DNA from: PKWO01 sp036384915
Lineage (GTDB): Bacteria; Pseudomonadota; Gammaproteobacteria; Burkholderiales; Burkholderiaceae_D
NCBI GenBank assembly: GCA_036384915.1
Contig: DASVLJ010000062.1
Location: forward strand, 248,001 to 312,000
Reading direction: 5' to 3'
DNA: 64,000 bases
Both the position numbers and the translations under genes were made by a program. Below, in pieces: positions 61,364 through 64,000 of the stretch. How positions within the stretch are numbered: position 1 is the first letter of the stretch; each line of letters starts with the position of its first letter. The notes below the pieces were generated by a model that saw only the letters and a list, made by a program, of their open reading frames with translations, was not told the DNA's origin and searched no databases.

Positions 61364-62817
61364 GCGAACGGCAAATCCTGATCGGGGAACTACGCGCGGT
61401 GCTGCCGGTGAACTCGGTATTGTTCGCCGAGGAGGATACGCGGCCTTACGAATGCGATGGCTTGGCGGCCTACCGCCAGATGCCGCGCGCCGTGGTGCTG
61501 CCCGAGAACGAGGAAGAAGTCATTGCGGTGCTCAAGACCTGCCATCGCCTTGGCGTGCCTATCGTGCCGCGGGGCGCGGGTACCGGACTTTCCGGCGGAG
61601 CCATGCCGATCGCAAACGGGGTCGTGCTGTCGACGGCCAAGCTCAACCGCATCGTCAAGCTCGATCCCTTTGCGCGTACCGCCATAGTCCAGCCCGGTGT
61701 GCGTAACCTCGCGATTTCGGAAGCGGCCGCGCCGCACGGCTTGTATTATGCGCCGGACCCCTCGTCGCAAATCGCCTGCACCATAGGCGGCAACGTTGCC
61801 GAAAACTCCGGCGGCGTGCATTGCCTGAAATACGGCCTTACCGTGCACAATGTCATGCGCGTGCGTTTGATCACGATGGAAGGCGAGGTGCTGGAGCTGG
61901 GCGGCGGCGCGCTCGATGCGCCGGGGCTCGATCTGCTGGCCGTGGTGATCGGCTCCGAAGGCATGCTTGGCGTCGTTACCGAAGTGACGGTCAAGCTGAT
62001 TCCCAAGCCGCAGACGGCCCAAGTGATCATGGCCTCGTTCGACGACGTGGTGAAAAGCGGCAATGCCGTGGCTGAGGTGATCGCGGCCGGCATCATTCCC
62101 GCCGGCCTGGAGATGATGGATAAAACCTCTTCGCGCATGGTCGAGCCTTTTGTGAAGGCCGGTTACGACATCGATGCCGAAGCCATCCTCTTATGCGAAT
62201 CCGACGGCACGGCGGAAGAGGTGGCGGAAGAAATCGCGCGCATGAAAGATGTGTTGCAGGCGGCGGGCGCCACGGCTTGCACGGTATCGTCCAACGAAGC
62301 CGAACGCCTGCGCTTCTGGTCCGGGCGCAAGAATGCCTTCCCGGCGGCGGGGCGCATCTCGCCGGACTACTATTGCATGGACGGCACCATTCCGCGCCGC
62401 CGCCTGGCCGAAGTCTTGACCGGCATTAGCGCAATGGAAAAGAAGTACGGCCTGCGCTGCGCCAACGTGTTTCACGCCGGAGACGGCAACCTGCACCCGC
62501 TCATCCTGTTCGATGCCAACATCGCCGACGAATTCCATCGTGCCGAATTGTTCGGCGCCGATATCCTTGAATTGTGCGTGGCGGTCGGCGGCACCATCAC
62601 GGGCGAGCACGGCGTGGGCATAGAAAAGATCAATTCGATGTGCGTGCAATTTGCGCCAAACGAGCGCGAAGCCTTCTTCGCCGTCAAGCGCGCCTTCGAC
62701 CCTGCCATGCTGTTGAACCCCGATAAGGCCATCCCCACGCTGCACCGCTGCGCCGAATACGGCAAGATGCACGTGCATCGCGGGCAACTGCCTTTCGCAG
62801 ACCTCCCGCGATTTTAA
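61360..62817 (+). CDS. glcD: Glycolate oxidase subunit GlcD
   Basis: This 485-residue FAD subunit oxidises glycolate to glyoxylate in a complex with GlcE and GlcF. The PCMH FAD site (IVPRGAGTGLSGGAMP, DPSSQIACTIGGNVAENSGG) and the C-terminal HAGDGNLHPLILFD and GGTITGEHGVGIEK motifs are present. Its stop overlaps the glcE start (TAATG). It ends with an extra segment rich in His and Arg after the oxidase domain, typical of GlcD. Confidence 0.96.
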   Translation: MSERQILIGELRAVLPVNSVLFAEEDTRPYECDGLAAYRQMPRAVVLPENEEEVIAVLKTCHRLGVPIVPRGAGTGLSGGAMPIANGVVLSTAKLNRIVKLDPFARTAIVQPGVRNLAISEAAAPHGLYYAPDPSSQIACTIGGNVAENSGGVHCLKYGLTVHNVMRVRLITMEGEVLELGGGALDAPGLDLLAVVIGSEGMLGVVTEVTVKLIPKPQTAQVIMASFDDVVKSGNAVAEVIAAGIIPAGLEMMDKTSSRMVEPFVKAGYDIDAEAILLCESDGTAEEVAEEIARMKDVLQAAGATACTVSSNEAERLRFWSGRKNAFPAAGRISPDYYCMDGTIPRRRLAEVLTGISAMEKKYGLRCANVFHAGDGNLHPLILFDANIADEFHRAELFGADILELCVAVGGTITGEHGVGIEKINSMCVQFAPNEREAFFAVKRAFDPAMLLNPDKAIPTLHRCAEYGKMHVHRGQLPFADLPRF

Positions 62818-63872
62818 TGGATCTCATTCTTCAAACATTCCGCGACCGTATCGCCGCCGCCAATGCGGACGGCAAGCCTTTGCGCATCGTGGGCGGCGGC
62901 AGCAAGGATTGGTTTGGCAATACGCTTGCCGGCGAGCCATTCGACGTCTCGGCCTATCGCGGCATCGTGCACTATGATCCGACCGAACTTGTGATTACGG
63001 CGCGCTGCGGCACGCCCTTGGCCGAGGTTGAAGCGGTGCTGGCGGAAAACGGCCAGATGCTGGCTTTCGAGCCGCCGCATTTTGGAGAATATGCTACTTT
63101 GGGCGGCACGATAGCCTGCGGCCTGTCCGGCCCGCGCCGCCAGGCGGCCGGCTCGGCGCGCGATTTCGTGCTTGGCGCCGCGCTGATGGATGCCAAGGGG
63201 GAAGTCCTGCATTTCGGCGGACAGGTGATGAAGAACGTGGCCGGCTATGACGTGTCGCGTTTGTTGACCGGTTCGCTGGGCATGCTGGGCCTGATCCTCG
63301 ACGTGTCGGTCAAGGTCTTGCCGCGCCCGGCTGCGGAACGCAGTCTGGAATTCGCCATGACCGAGACCGAGGCGATTGCCCAGCTCAATCATTGGGCCGG
63401 ACAGCCTTTACCGATTACGGCAAGCGCCTGGCACGATGGGCAATTGCGCTTGCGCCTGTCGGGTGCGGCGGCGGCGGTGGATGCGGCTTGCAGGAAGTTG
63501 GGCGGAGACGAACTGGCCGATGCCGCCGCATTTTGGCGCGGCTTGCGTGAACAGACGCATGCGTTTTTCGACACCCCAACCTTATGGCGCCTTTCGCTGC
63601 CGTCGGTCACGCCGCCTATTGTCCTGCCGGGCGCGCAATGGATCGAATGGGGCGGGGCGCAGCGTTGGCTCAAGAGCGACGCGTCGGCCACGGACATCCG
63701 CGCAGCTGCGGAACGCGCAGGCGGTCATGCCACGCTATTCCGTGGCGGCGACAAAGCCGGCGGCGTATTCCATCCGCTGGCACCGGCCGTGCTGAAAGTT
63801 CATCGCAATCTCAAGATCGCATTCGACCCGCGTGGCATTTTCAACCCGGGCCGGCTGGTGCAGGGACTCTGA
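62817..63872 (+). CDS. glcE: Glycolate oxidase subunit GlcE
   Basis: The 351-residue second flavoprotein-like subunit has a shortened PCMH domain (LRIVGGGSKDWFG, LGGTIACGLSGPRR) and a reduced C-terminal part ending FDPRGIFNPGRL. In the family it lacks the full oxidase domain and acts as a partner of GlcD. The ATG overlaps the glcD stop, and glcF begins 2 bases later. Confidence 0.95.
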   Translation: MDLILQTFRDRIAAANADGKPLRIVGGGSKDWFGNTLAGEPFDVSAYRGIVHYDPTELVITARCGTPLAEVEAVLAENGQMLAFEPPHFGEYATLGGTIACGLSGPRRQAAGSARDFVLGAALMDAKGEVLHFGGQVMKNVAGYDVSRLLTGSLGMLGLILDVSVKVLPRPAAERSLEFAMTETEAIAQLNHWAGQPLPITASAWHDGQLRLRLSGAAAAVDAACRKLGGDELADAAAFWRGLREQTHAFFDTPTLWRLSLPSVTPPIVLPGAQWIEWGGAQRWLKSDASATDIRAAAERAGGHATLFRGGDKAGGVFHPLAPAVLKVHRNLKIAFDPRGIFNPGRLVQGL

Positions 63873-63874
63873 GC

Positions 63875-64000
63875 ATGCAAACCAATTTGGCCGACTTCAT
63901 CAAGAACACACGGGAAGGCGAGGAAGCCGACGCGATCCTGCGCCGCTGCGTGCATTGCGGCTTTTGCACGGCAACTTGCCCGACCTACCAATTGCTCGGC
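63875..64000 (+). CDS. glcF: Glycolate oxidase iron-sulfur subunit GlcF (C-terminus cut by window edge)
   Basis: Only 42 codons are visible. They carry the first ferredoxin-like cluster motif, CVHCGFCTATCPTYQ, which identifies the subunit that passes electrons from GlcD/GlcE to the membrane. It is the third gene of the glcDEF operon. Confidence 0.93.
   Translation, partial: MQTNLADFIKNTREGEEADAILRRCVHCGFCTATCPTYQLLG

Overview
This 64 kb window is chromosomal DNA from a betaproteobacterium of the order Burkholderiales, most likely Oxalobacteraceae or a close relative (inference). The basis is its GC-rich, densely packed, mostly housekeeping gene content and neighbourhoods I associate with that order: rplM-rpsI-DUF6776-bactofilin-erpA, anmK/M23 peptidase/tyrS-dtd, dusB-fis-purH, the BPSS1780-type membrane protein with thrB, DUF2782 and polA, and a Rieske dioxygenase beside xseB-ispA-dxs. 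I saw no rRNA, tRNA, CRISPR array, transposase, integrase or phage gene.

Layout. 1-4.4 kb: nicotinamide salvage operon (nicotinamidase, pncB, nadE; nadE is cut by the left edge) divergent from an NrtR-type regulator, with a perfect palindrome between them. 4.4-8.5 kb: a LysM/FecR envelope protein and a CHASE2 sensor kinase without a response regulator. 8.5-13.3 kb: rplM-rpsI, a coiled-coil membrane protein, bactofilin, erpA, a small secreted protein and anmK. 13.4-24.5 kb: M23 peptidase divergent from tyrS-dtd, a YbhB-like protein, a histidine phosphatase, dusB-fis, purH, ruvC-ruvA-ruvB and a 2-keto-4-pentenoate hydratase-like gene. 24.5-28 kb: a DUF2147 protein and valS. 28-32.8 kb: a TPP riboswitch and thiC-thiS-thiG-thiD-thiE.

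32.8-41.6 kb is the accessory and most interesting part. A near-consensus LexA box precedes two unrecognised genes (71 and 196 aa). Next comes a minus-strand cluster for protein export and folding: an EXORDIUM/PHI-1-like secreted protein with a HExxE motif, an NTF2-like protein, DsbC, a LifO-like foldase, an S53 (sedolisin) protease and a second LifO-like foldase. No lipase is present. The two secreted-protein genes share a related long 5' leader with a conserved ribosome-binding-site/short-ORF block.

41.6-64 kb returns to core functions: uvrD, a BPSS1780-type protein with thrB, DUF2782, a LOG-family gene head-to-head with polA, a GFA-type protein, a ZIP transporter, a sulfurtransferase and EamA exporter, a Rieske oxygenase, xseB-ispA-dxs, an ATP-grasp protein, an AT-rich secreted protein gene, a PduO-type adenosyltransferase, and a FAD-linked dehydrogenase followed by glcD-glcE-glcF (glcF cut by the right edge). 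Palindromic intergenic repeats occur near 21.6, 30.5, 51.25 and 59.7 kb.
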